Source: Skermanella aerolata KACC 11604 | GTDB lineage: Bacteria; Pseudomonadota; Alphaproteobacteria; Azospirillales; Azospirillaceae | DNA: 64,000 bases | Direction: 5' to 3' | NCBI RefSeq assembly: GCF_000936425.1 | Contig: NZ_AVFK01000005.1 | Span: forward strand, 124,001 to 188,000 | Shown here: positions 55,964 through 64,000 of the stretch, piece after piece | Position numbering within the stretch: position 1 is the first letter of the stretch | How the letters are laid out: every line of letters starts with the position of its first letter | Notes under the pieces: generated by a model | Database searches by the model: none | What the model saw: the letters and a program-made list of their open reading frames with translations, nothing else | What the model was told of the DNA's origin: nothing | Position numbers and translations under genes: made by a program

Positions 55964-58954
55964 ATGCGTCGCTTCGGCTGGGACCGTTGGCTGATCGGTG
56001 GAGTTCTGATTGCGGCAGCAGCGGGTACCGCCTGGGTCGGCCATCAGGAAATGCAAACCTCCTGGTTGCAAGCCGGCTTCCTGACGAAGTACGGCGAGAA
56101 GCTGACCTATCAGGTCGAGCCCGGCCTCAGCGAACTGGTCAAGTACCCGACCCAGGGGCCGTACAACGAGCGGCTCGGCTATACCGAGATCCCCAAGGCC
56201 GTCAAATCGCTGACCGGCAGCGGCTACAGGATCGAGCAGCAGGCCCGTACGTCTCCGGAACTGGCGGGCTTCGTCGAGTACGGCGGTTTCGCCGTGTTCC
56301 GCGAGAAGACCCGCGCCGGCCTGACGCTGAAGGACCGCAACGGCTCCATCCTCTACGCCGCGCGCTATCCGGAGCGGGTCTACGACGACTTCGATGCCGT
56401 CCCGCCGATGGTCGTCAACACCCTGCTGTTCATCGAGAACCGCGAGTTGCTGGACCCGACTTTCCCGATGCGGAACCCGGCAGTCGAGTGGGACCGCTTC
56501 GCCTATGCGATCCTGGGATTGCCGGCCCAGTGGCTCAACCCCGGCATGCGGATACCGGGCGGCAGCACGCTGGCGACCCAGATCGAGAAATACCGCCATT
56601 CGCCGGACGGCCAGACCTCCGGCGCCACGGAAAAGCTGCGCCAGATGATCTCGGCCAGCGTCCGCGCCTATCTGGACGGCAAGGACACGACATATGCCCG
56701 TCGCCGCATCGTCGTGGACTACCTGAACTCGACGCCGCTGACGGCGCGTCTGGGCTTCGGCGAAGTCAACGGGCTGGGCGACGGGCTGTGGGCCTGGTAC
56801 GGCACCGACTTCAAGGATGCCAACGAGATCCTAAAGCAGCCCGCTACAACCCAGGAGCAACGACTTAAGCAGGCGGAGATCTATAAGCAGGTGCTGAGCC
56901 TGCTGCTGGCGCAGCGCCGGCCGACCCACTACCTGATCGCCGACCGCAGCTCGCTGAACGACCTTGCCGACAGCCACCTGCGCCTGCTGGCGTCGCAGGG
57001 GACGATCACGCCCGAACTACGCGACGCCGGCCTCAGCCTCAAGTTGCGCTTCCGGAACGATGCGCCGCTGCCGCCGACCATTTCGTTCGTGGAACAGAAG
57101 GCCGCCAACGCGATCCGCGCCCGTCTGCTCGGCATGCTGAACGTGCCGAGCCTCTACCAGCTCGACCGCTACGACCTGACGGCGGAAACCAGCCTGGACG
57201 GCCCGACGCAGTCCAACATGGTCGACGTGCTGTCCAAGCTGAATGAGCCGAGCTTCATCGAGAGCCTGGGCATGGCGGGCTTCCGCCTGCTCGACGCCGG
57301 CAAGAACGACCTGCACAAGGTGATCTACAGCGTCATGCTGTACGAGCGCGGGATGAACGCCAACTATGTCCGTATCCAGGCCGACAACCTGGATCGGCCG
57401 CTGGACATCAACGAAGGCGCCAAACTGGACCTGGGTTCGACCGCCAAGCTGCGCACTCTGATAACATATCTGGAAATCATCGCCGAACTGCACGGGCGCT
57501 ACGCCCACCTGCCCCGCCCGCAGCTTCGCTCGGTGGCGGCGGATGCGACCGACAACCTGACGCGCTGGGTTTCCACATACCTGTCGGATGCGGCCGACCG
57601 GGGGCTGACCGCCTTGCTGAACGCCGCGATGGACCGTCGCTATTCCGCCAATCCCGGCGAGCGTTTCTTCACCGGCGGCGGCGTCCACACCTTCGTCAAC
57701 TTCGACGACAAGGACAACGGCTCGATCCCGACCGTCACGGAGGCGTTGCGCAGCTCGATCAACCTGCCCTTCATCCGCATGATGCGCGACATCGCGCAGT
57801 ATTACGTGGCCGAAGGGGCCGAGGACGCCGGCGGCACCCTGCTGACCGATCCCACCAACCCTGCCCGGCAGGCCTATCTGGAGCAGTTCGCCGACAAGGA
57901 AGGCAGCCACTTCCTGAACCGCTTCTACACCGATTACCGCGAGAAGACCCCGGACGAGGCCCTGGCCCTGCTGGCGACCCGCGTCCGCCCGGCGCCGCAC
58001 CGGCTGGCCACCGCCTTCCTCTCGGTCAAGCCCAAGGCCAGCCTCGCCGAGTTCACGCGGTTCATGAGCGACCGGCTGCCCAAGGCGGAGCTGAGCGCCC
58101 AGATCCTGGAGCGGCTGTTCGACAAGTATGCCAAGGACAAGTGGAACCTGGCTGACCGCGGCTACATCACCGGCGTCCATCCGCTTCAGCTCTGGCTGGT
58201 CGAATATCTCCAGGGCCATCCTGAAGCCAAGCGCAGCGAAGTCCTTGCGGCCAGCGCGGACGAGCGGCAGGAAACCTACGCGTGGCTGTTCAAGACCAGC
58301 CGCAAGCAGGCGCAGGATACCCGCATCCGAATTTTGATGGAGGCGGAGGCATTCCAGCGCATCCACAAGTCCTGGGCGCGGCTGGGGTATCCGTTCGACA
58401 GCCTGACGCCGTCCTATGCGACGGCGATCGGCAGCTCGGCCGACCGTCCCGGCGCACTCGCCGACCTGATGGGCATCATCGTTTCCGACGGCATCCGGCT
58501 GCCGACGCTGCGGGTCGAGCGCATGCACTTCGCGACCGGCACGCCCTATGAAGCGGTCCTGGGCTTCGAGCAGAAGCCGGGCGAGCGCGTCCTGGCGCCG
58601 GAGATCACCGCAACGGTCCGCCGTGCTCTTCAGGATGTCGTCGAGAACGGCACCGCCCGCCGGGTGCGCGGCGCCTTCATGGGGCCGGACGGCGTTCCCC
58701 TGGTGATGGGCGGCAAGACAGGCACGGGCGACCACCGCTACGCCGACCGCGTGATGGCCCGGACCGCCACCTTCGTCTTCTTCATCGGCGACCGCTTCTT
58801 CGGCACCATCACCGCCCACGTCGCCGGCCCGGAGGCCGCCCGCTACAAGTTCACCAGCGCCCTGCCCGCCCAGTTGCTGAAATCGCTGGCCCACATCATC
58901 CAGCCGCTGATGGACCGCCCGATGGCGACCCAGACGGTGGACCGGGGACACTAA
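55964..58954 (+). CDS. Non-canonical class A PBP-like transglycosylase
   Basis: 996 residues with one N-terminal membrane anchor (about 9-30). The GT51 glycosyltransferase region (about 140-300) keeps a Glu at the nucleophile position (LLFIENRELL, Glu158), GGSTLATQIEKYRHS and YLNSTPLTARLGFGEVNG. The canonical RKxxE motif reads EKLRQM, so the second Glu appears replaced. The transpeptidase-like domain has SxxK (GSTAKL, Ser492), SxN (SSINLPF) and KTG (GGKTGTGD, Lys918), separated by large insertions. I recall a similar conserved family in pseudomonads. It probably acts in peptidoglycan synthesis in the periplasm. ATG 55964 follows GGAAGG. Confidence 0.85.
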   Translation: MRRFGWDRWLIGGVLIAAAAGTAWVGHQEMQTSWLQAGFLTKYGEKLTYQVEPGLSELVKYPTQGPYNERLGYTEIPKAVKSLTGSGYRIEQQARTSPELAGFVEYGGFAVFREKTRAGLTLKDRNGSILYAARYPERVYDDFDAVPPMVVNTLLFIENRELLDPTFPMRNPAVEWDRFAYAILGLPAQWLNPGMRIPGGSTLATQIEKYRHSPDGQTSGATEKLRQMISASVRAYLDGKDTTYARRRIVVDYLNSTPLTARLGFGEVNGLGDGLWAWYGTDFKDANEILKQPATTQEQRLKQAEIYKQVLSLLLAQRRPTHYLIADRSSLNDLADSHLRLLASQGTITPELRDAGLSLKLRFRNDAPLPPTISFVEQKAANAIRARLLGMLNVPSLYQLDRYDLTAETSLDGPTQSNMVDVLSKLNEPSFIESLGMAGFRLLDAGKNDLHKVIYSVMLYERGMNANYVRIQADNLDRPLDINEGAKLDLGSTAKLRTLITYLEIIAELHGRYAHLPRPQLRSVAADATDNLTRWVSTYLSDAADRGLTALLNAAMDRRYSANPGERFFTGGGVHTFVNFDDKDNGSIPTVTEALRSSINLPFIRMMRDIAQYYVAEGAEDAGGTLLTDPTNPARQAYLEQFADKEGSHFLNRFYTDYREKTPDEALALLATRVRPAPHRLATAFLSVKPKASLAEFTRFMSDRLPKAELSAQILERLFDKYAKDKWNLADRGYITGVHPLQLWLVEYLQGHPEAKRSEVLAASADERQETYAWLFKTSRKQAQDTRIRILMEAEAFQRIHKSWARLGYPFDSLTPSYATAIGSSADRPGALADLMGIIVSDGIRLPTLRVERMHFATGTPYEAVLGFEQKPGERVLAPEITATVRRALQDVVENGTARRVRGAFMGPDGVPLVMGGKTGTGDHRYADRVMARTATFVFFIGDRFFGTITAHVAGPEAARYKFTSALPAQLLKSLAHIIQPLMDRPMATQTVDRGH

Positions 58955-58970
58955 TGCGACTGGCGTCCGG

Positions 58971-59756
58971 CTATGGAGCCTCCACCGGTTTGCGATAGGC
59001 GACCAGCGATGTCCGGGCGAGGTGAGTCAGCGGAAGCTGCTTCGACAACTCGTTGAGGTAACGGAAAACTCCGGAAACCTTGGGCCGGTAATCATGCCAG
59101 AGGACTATCCCGCCGGGCTTCAGCATCGCAAGCGCCTTCTCCGTGTCGCTGACCACGTAGGAATAGGCGTGGGAACCATCGATGAAGACGAGGTCGCACG
59201 ACTTGGCCCAAGGTGCGACGTCAAGCGATTTGCTGTCGCCATATAGCTGTTCGATCTTCGGCTCGGCAATGGTTCCCGTGTAGAGAAACCTGCTGAACCG
59301 CGATTCCCGGAGGGCGATGCCGGTATGCTCGCGGTCGTCCTTGCCGTCGCTCTGATAAGCTTGATGGCCATCGGGCGGCAGGGTCAGGGTTATCACCCGT
59401 GCCTCGGCTGAACTGTTCCGGGCAAGATGATAGGTCGTCTTGCCGGTACAGGTCCCGAATTCGAAGATCGTCTTTCGGTCTTTCGCCAGAACCGACAGGA
59501 TCCAACTTTCCAGGTCCGACGTTCCGCCGACCGCCGGCGCGTCGCCCTGGCTTATGAAGCGGATTTCGCCGTCAAGGCCGGGACCGAACTCGGTCGCGCC
59601 GAGGACAGGATCGAATGAACCGAGACTGACTGTCTCGACAGGCCAAGATCCCAGCACGAAACGGTTCTTCCGGCGCGCACGCAGAGACAGCAGGCGCCAA
59701 CCGAGCCAGATCAAGGCGATTGACGACAAGAAGGAATAAAGGAGGAAGAAGGACAT
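58971..59756 (-). CDS. Membrane-anchored class I SAM methyltransferase
   Basis: A 261-residue protein: one N-terminal membrane helix (about 2-22, FFLLYSFLSSIALIWLGW), then a methyltransferase domain of the class-24-like type. Motif I reads IFEFGTCTGKTTYHLA; motif IV is CDLVFIDGSHAYSYV and is followed by GGIVLWHDY. The FIDGSHxYxxV wording is typical of this group, often linked to glycan or natural-product modification. ATG 59756 is preferred over the in-frame ATG 59819 because GGAA precedes it. It converges with the PBP-like gene, 16 bases away. Confidence 0.85.
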   Translation of the reverse strand: MSFFLLYSFLSSIALIWLGWRLLSLRARRKNRFVLGSWPVETVSLGSFDPVLGATEFGPGLDGEIRFISQGDAPAVGGTSDLESWILSVLAKDRKTIFEFGTCTGKTTYHLARNSSAEARVITLTLPPDGHQAYQSDGKDDREHTGIALRESRFSRFLYTGTIAEPKIEQLYGDSKSLDVAPWAKSCDLVFIDGSHAYSYVVSDTEKALAMLKPGGIVLWHDYRPKVSGVFRYLNELSKQLPLTHLARTSLVAYRKPVEAP

Positions 59757-59937
59757 CGCGTTCCGGAAATAGCAGGTCGATGTGTAAGGCGAGCGATCTG
59801 CCAACTGCCGGCAGGTCATGAAAAACCCGGACCGGCATCACGGCCGGCGCGGATGTTCCGCACAGGACGTGAAATGCCGGCCCGGGGTGACTTCGATCTG
59901 GCTGTGTGGCTTCAGCCTGGATTACCAGGGGCCTGGT

Positions 59938-60537
59938 TTATTGGGTGGTGGTGCCGGTCGTCGCGTCCGGTCGCGAGTTGAAGGAGACCGTTCCTTCCTC
60001 CATCTCGAACACGGGCATGGCCTCCACATCGGCCTGGGTCATGTTGGGCAACACCAGCGCATCGTCCTGGCTGGACAGGTTGGCGCTTGCCAGATCGACG
60101 GCGATCTGCTTCGCGCCTATCCCAAGGAAGCCGCCGCTGGAGAGCACGAGCTGGCGCGCTTCGCCCGACTGGGGATCGATGATGATGTCCTCGACCGAGC
60201 CCAGGGACTCGCCGTCGCTGCCGCGCACGGTCTTGCCCATCATGTCGTCGACGCTGATCGCGGCCGAGTCCGTAGCCATGGCTCCGGCATCCGGAGTGGC
60301 GGTGCCGGATGTGGCCATACCGGGATTGGTGGTGTCGGCCGGCTGATCGCGCGCGGCCTCGGCCGACGTATCGGGCGCCGTTCCCATGGCAGGGCTGCCG
60401 GAGGGAGCCTCCACGGCCATCGCCGGCGCGTCCGTCGTGGGATTGACGGGTTCAGTGCCTTGCGTCGTCTGCGCGAAGACAGGACCGGCAAGGAGTGTAA
60501 GGACAGATGCGGTGCACAGCAGAGATGATGATCGCAT
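59938..60537 (-). CDS. Exported PRC-barrel domain protein
   Basis: A 199-residue protein with a Sec signal peptide (MRSSSLLCTASVLTLLAGPVFAQ) and a perfect AAAGGAGG ribosome site. A low-complexity Ala/Thr/Pro/Asp-rich region (about 24-93) is followed by one PRC-barrel (about 95-165, MGKTVRGSDGESLGSVEDIIID and GGFLGIGAKQIAVDL). Exported PRC-barrel proteins are common in rhizobia and relatives, often stress-induced; the role is unknown. The segment upstream (60590-60720) is AT-rich and probably a promoter. Confidence 0.88.
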   Translation of the reverse strand: MRSSSLLCTASVLTLLAGPVFAQTTQGTEPVNPTTDAPAMAVEAPSGSPAMGTAPDTSAEAARDQPADTTNPGMATSGTATPDAGAMATDSAAISVDDMMGKTVRGSDGESLGSVEDIIIDPQSGEARQLVLSSGGFLGIGAKQIAVDLASANLSSQDDALVLPNMTQADVEAMPVFEMEEGTVSFNSRPDATTGTTTQ

Positions 60538-60802
60538 GATGACCTCCTTTGATTTGCTTTCGAGAGGCCGAGTTTGATTTTGCTGACCGGATTTCAAGCA
60601 TAAATTCTACTTATATTTCGGAATTTAGTGAGGATTAAAATACTTATTCATGCGTATCAGCAACCGAGCACAATATTTTCAAAAATTTTTCAATAACTTA
60701 TGATGTTGTATTTGGATTTTCTTTATTGGCTGGTCGTGAAAAGTACAACACCCCGCCGAAACGGGGCATTGCTGACACTAAGGCAAGGCCCCGCCGTTCC
60801 TC

Positions 60803-61651
60803 CTACCCCTTCATCACCTCCTCGTCATGCCCGCTGACATGGATGCCGAGCAGTTCGGCCGCCGTTTCGATCACCTTCGGATCGACCGGTGGCGGGGCGA
60901 TGTTGACGCCGTCCCTCAGTGCCGCCGTGATGATCTTCAGGGACTCGACGCGGGCGTGCCATTTGCTGTCGGCGGCGATAGGATGCCACGGCACCGCCAC
61001 CGTCGAGGTCTTGTCGAACATATCCTCGGCGGCATCCATGTAATCGACCCAGCGGGAGCGGTTGCGCAGATCCTCCTCCGTCAGCTTCCAGCGCTTGTAG
61101 GGGTTGGTCAGGCGCTCGCGGAAGCGGGCGAGCTGTTCTTCCTCGGTAATGTGGAAGAACAGCTTGACGATGCGGGCGCCGTCGTCGATCAGCAGGCGCT
61201 CGAACTCGTTGATCTCGTCATAGGCGCGCTTCCACTCCTTCGGCTTGGCAAAGCCTTCGATCCGCTCCACCAGCACCCTGCCATACCATGAGCGGTCGAA
61301 GATCGAGAAGGTGCCCGGCTCCGGCAGCCGCTGCCAGAAACGCCACAGATAGTGCTTGCCCTGCTCGGCGGCGGTCGGCGAACTGATCGGCCAGACGTGG
61401 AAGCCGCGCGGGTCCAGTTGCTCCGTGATGCGGCGGATGGCGCCGCCCTTGCCGGCGGCATCCCAGCCTTCGAACACCACGATCGCACGGCGCTTCTCGT
61501 GCCAATAGGTCTGCTGGATATGCAGCATCTCTTCCTGGAGCGACTTCAGCCGCTTCTCGTAGTCCGACTTGTCGGTGAACCGCTCCGCGCCCTGGTCCAG
61601 CTTGCGCAGGCGGATCTTGGATTTGTCGGGCTTGATCTCGGTACGGGACAT
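60803..61651 (-). CDS. ppk2: Polyphosphate kinase 2 family protein
   Basis: 282 residues. Walker A (FEGWDAAGKGGAIRRI), Walker B (IFDRSWYGRVLVER) and the lid region (RFRERLTNPYKRWKLT) of PPK2 are intact in a single domain. PPK2 enzymes move phosphate between polyphosphate and nucleotides, most often making NTP or NDP from polyphosphate; the class cannot be set from sequence by eye. ATG 61651 follows GAGAGG; the frame is open to 61810 but the extra residues are unlikely. It diverges from the GH13-GlgE gene. Confidence 0.92.
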   Translation of the reverse strand: MSRTEIKPDKSKIRLRKLDQGAERFTDKSDYEKRLKSLQEEMLHIQQTYWHEKRRAIVVFEGWDAAGKGGAIRRITEQLDPRGFHVWPISSPTAAEQGKHYLWRFWQRLPEPGTFSIFDRSWYGRVLVERIEGFAKPKEWKRAYDEINEFERLLIDDGARIVKLFFHITEEEQLARFRERLTNPYKRWKLTEEDLRNRSRWVDYMDAAEDMFDKTSTVAVPWHPIAADSKWHARVESLKIITAALRDGVNIAPPPVDPKVIETAAELLGIHVSGHDEEVMKG

Positions 61652-61822
61652 CGGGGTCGCCTCTCGCGTGTGGAACCTTAGCTTGGTGGCGCTGGTTAAA
61701 CGTTGGATCGGGCCGGTTGGGCGCACGACTGCGGCCGTGCGGCTGGAAAGCCGGTCAATCGAACCGCGCTTCGCCGTAAAAATCAATCGGCGCCTGGAAG
61801 TCAACGACACGAGGATGGGCTA

Positions 61823-64000
61823 GTGACTCTCGGACCACGCATCTACAACCTCTTTCCGCTGCTGGTCGGATCGGTCCAGGATTGGTCCGGGCATCTGGCG
61901 CGTATTGCCGGCATGCAGTTCGATTGGGTCTTCCTCAACCCCATCCATTATCCGGGCTTCTCCGGCAGCCTCTACGCGGTCAAGGACCCGTACCGGCTGC
62001 ACGACCGCTTCCAGGGCGGCGCTTCCGAAAGCCCGGACGACCTGATCCGGGGCTTCTGCGGCCGGGCGGAAGAGCACGGCATGCGCGTCATGCTGGATCT
62101 GGTGGTCAACCACACCGCCAAGGACTCCGTGCTGGCCGAACAGCATCCGGAGTGGTTCCGGCGCGAGGCCGACGGCACCCTCTACAGCCCCCGCGCGGTC
62201 GATCCGGTCGATCCCAGCAAAGTGACGATCTGGGGCGATCTGGCGGAACTCGACTACGAGAACCCCGATTCACGCGCCGGTCTGGTCGATTACTGGCGGC
62301 GCTACGTGCAGCACTATGTCGGCCTTGGCGTCAAGGGCTTCCGCTGCGACGCCGCATATCAGGTGCCCGCTCCCGTCTGGCGCGACCTGATCGACGCCGC
62401 GCACGACATCGACGGCGAGGTCGAATTCTACGCGGAAACGCTGGGCTGCACGGTCGAGCAGGTCGATGCCCTGGGCGACGCCGGTTTCGACTACCTGTTC
62501 AACAGCGCCAAGTGGTGGGATTTCCAGGAGCCCTGGCTGCTGGACCAGTACAATCAGTTCCGCCACATAGCGCCGTCAGTGGCCTTCCCCGAGAGCCATG
62601 ACACCGAGCGGCTGGCCGCCGATGTCGGCAGTCAGGACCGCGAACGGCTGGCCGCCATCCTGAAGATGCGCTACCTGTTCTCCGCCTGCTTCTCCGCCGG
62701 CGTGATGATGCCGATCGGCTACGAATACGGCTTCACCCGCAAGATGGACGTGGTCAAATCGACTCCGGAGGACTGGGAAGAGCCGAAGGTCGACATCAGC
62801 CAGTTCGTCGCCGACGTCAATTCGATGCGGGCCGCCACGCCCGCGTTCAACGTCGAGGGACCGCAGTTCCGGATCACGGCGCCGCACAGCCCCGTGGTCG
62901 GGCTGTGCCGGCAGGGAACCGGCGATGTCCAGGATTGCGCCATCGTCCTGATCAATCCGGACGAGAACCGCGCCCACTCGATCGATCCCGGACCGCTGCT
63001 GGCCGAGACCGGCGGGTTGTTCGACGGCTTCCGCGACGTGACGCCGCAATGCTCGCCCCAGCTTTTCCGGCCCGGCGAGCCGATCGTGCTGGCCCCGCTC
63101 GAGTTGCGCGTCTTCCGCGGCAATCCGGAAGCCAACGCCAAGGTATCGCGCGGCGCCGACAGCGCCGAACGGCAGCAGGAATCCCGGCAATTGCTGGAAA
63201 CCCTGGCCAAGGATCGGATCGCCATCGAGGGCGTCTATCCGGAACTGGACGGCGGCCGCTTCGCGATCAAGCGCGAGGTCGGCGACGTGCTGGAGGTCTG
63301 GGCCGACGTCTTCACCGACGGTCACGAAAAGATCAACGCCTGCCTGCGCTACCGCGTCCAGGGCGACGACAAGTGGCGCGAGGAGCCGCTGGCCTTCTTC
63401 GACAACGACCGCTGGGTCGGCAACATCCCGCTGACGCAGAACGGCCGGTATTTCTACACGATCATAGCGTGGCGCGACCTGTTCGAGACGTGGCGCAGCG
63501 ACTTCATCAAGAAGCAGGACGCCGGCCAGAAGCTGTCGCTGGAGCTGATCGAGGGCCGCGAACTGGTCGAGCGCTCGGCCAAGCAGGCAGCGGGCGCCGA
63601 CCGCGAGGTGATGGAAACGACGCTGGAGCGGCTGTCGCGCGACAGCGCCGACGAGGACTTGGCGACCCGGTTGCTGCTGTCGAACGATCTGCACATCGCC
63701 ATGCGCCGCTCGGGCGAACGGACCAACCTGTCACACTACAAGACGGTGCTGGAGTGCTTCGTGGACCGGACGGCGGCCCGCTACGCCGCATGGTACGAAG
63801 TCTTCCCGCGTTCGATGAGCGACGACGTCAACCGGCACGGCACCTTCGACGACGTGATCGCCAAACTGCCCTATGTCCGCGACATGGGCTTCGACGTGCT
63901 GTACTTCACCCCGATCCATCCGATCGGCAAGTCGTTCCGCAAGGGCAAGAACAACACTCTGGACGCCAAGGAAGACGACGTCGGCAGCCCCTATGCGATC
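61823..64000 (+). CDS. GH13 alpha-amylase fused to GlgE maltosyltransferase, 5' part
   Basis: The frame is open from GTG 61823 to the window end (726 codons) without a stop. Residues about 1-440 form a complete GH13 domain: DLVVNHTA (region I), GFRCDAA with nucleophile Asp176, YAETLG with acid Glu205 and ESHDTERLA with Asp260. Residues about 465-600 match the GlgE N-terminal domain (AIEGVYPELDGGRFAIKRE, FFDNDRWVGNIPL). From about 655 the GlgE catalytic domain begins (WYEVFPRSMSDDVNRHGTFDDV, FTPIHPIGKSFRKGKNN). GlgE extends alpha-1,4-glucan from maltose-1-phosphate. The GTG has AGGA 7 bases upstream. The N-terminal GH13 part may process glucans or trehalose-derived sugars; that is inference. 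Confidence 0.88.
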   Translation, partial: MTLGPRIYNLFPLLVGSVQDWSGHLARIAGMQFDWVFLNPIHYPGFSGSLYAVKDPYRLHDRFQGGASESPDDLIRGFCGRAEEHGMRVMLDLVVNHTAKDSVLAEQHPEWFRREADGTLYSPRAVDPVDPSKVTIWGDLAELDYENPDSRAGLVDYWRRYVQHYVGLGVKGFRCDAAYQVPAPVWRDLIDAAHDIDGEVEFYAETLGCTVEQVDALGDAGFDYLFNSAKWWDFQEPWLLDQYNQFRHIAPSVAFPESHDTERLAADVGSQDRERLAAILKMRYLFSACFSAGVMMPIGYEYGFTRKMDVVKSTPEDWEEPKVDISQFVADVNSMRAATPAFNVEGPQFRITAPHSPVVGLCRQGTGDVQDCAIVLINPDENRAHSIDPGPLLAETGGLFDGFRDVTPQCSPQLFRPGEPIVLAPLELRVFRGNPEANAKVSRGADSAERQQESRQLLETLAKDRIAIEGVYPELDGGRFAIKREVGDVLEVWADVFTDGHEKINACLRYRVQGDDKWREEPLAFFDNDRWVGNIPLTQNGRYFYTIIAWRDLFETWRSDFIKKQDAGQKLSLELIEGRELVERSAKQAAGADREVMETTLERLSRDSADEDLATRLLLSNDLHIAMRRSGERTNLSHYKTVLECFVDRTAARYAAWYEVFPRSMSDDVNRHGTFDDVIAKLPYVRDMGFDVLYFTPIHPIGKSFRKGKNNTLDAKEDDVGSPYAI

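Noticed and set aside
57017-58951. 644-codon open frame antisense to the PBP-like gene
   Set aside because: Its composition is low-complexity and antisense-like, and the plus strand carries clear SxxK, SxN and KTG motifs.
62576-63694. 372-codon minus-strand frame opposite the GH13-GlgE gene
   Set aside because: The plus-strand frame continues unbroken with GH13 and GlgE motifs.

Overview
The window is a chromosomal segment of a high-GC alphaproteobacterium, most likely a member of the Rhodospirillales close to Azospirillum or Skermanella. The evidence is protein-level resemblance as I remember it: gltD lies ahead of gltB on the same strand, there is a CheZ family of the alphaproteobacterial type, an FzlA-like division protein, a complete urtABCDE operon and large PAS/GAF sensor kinases. 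No species call is made. I see no rRNA, tRNA, CRISPR array, prophage or insertion sequence.

Layout. 1-5586: nitrogen assimilation (end of gltD, then gltB), closed by a large nested palindrome. 5835-10786: a GNAT acetyltransferase, a membrane sensor kinase, an FzlA-like GST and a secreted protein. 10805-13213 (minus): a Tat-exported multicopper oxidase with an SCO-type copper chaperone. 13583-16025: an HtrA/PDZ-like protein without a catalytic triad, then a porin. 16135-18497: glmS and a small conserved protein. 18515-24199 (minus): a dipeptide ABC transporter (dppABCDF) with a REP-like palindrome between dppA and dppB. 24336-27879 (minus): a hybrid kinase with an Asp-to-Glu receiver, then a three-gene MotA/TolQ-type energised membrane complex. 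28140-34540: a CBS protein and the urea transporter operon urtABCDE, with a candidate sigma-54 promoter. 34641-37095 (minus): cheY and two tandem CheZ-type phosphatases, one with a polyproline tether carrying two CheY-binding-like peptides. 37460-42277 (minus): aminopeptidase P, PrmA, NAD(P)H-hydrate dehydratase and a histidine phosphatase. 42358-50868: a large hybrid kinase, an unrecognised 402-residue protein, UvrD helicase, a small hypothetical and a diguanylate cyclase. 50969-53228 (minus): a pentapeptide-repeat protein, a thioesterase and a sulfotransferase. 53299-55456: an Old Yellow Enzyme reductase divergent from a LysR regulator. 55964-64000: an unusual class A PBP-like protein, a membrane-anchored methyltransferase, a PRC-barrel protein, PPK2 and the start of a GH13-GlgE fusion that runs off the end.

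How it fits together. Nitrogen handling recurs: glutamate synthase, urea uptake and dipeptide uptake. Signal transduction is dense, with three histidine kinases, CheY/CheZ and a diguanylate cyclase. The right end pairs polyphosphate metabolism with maltose-1-phosphate/alpha-glucan metabolism. The least explained items are the three-gene proton-channel-like operon (26069-27879), the tandem CheZ pair and the GH13-GlgE fusion.
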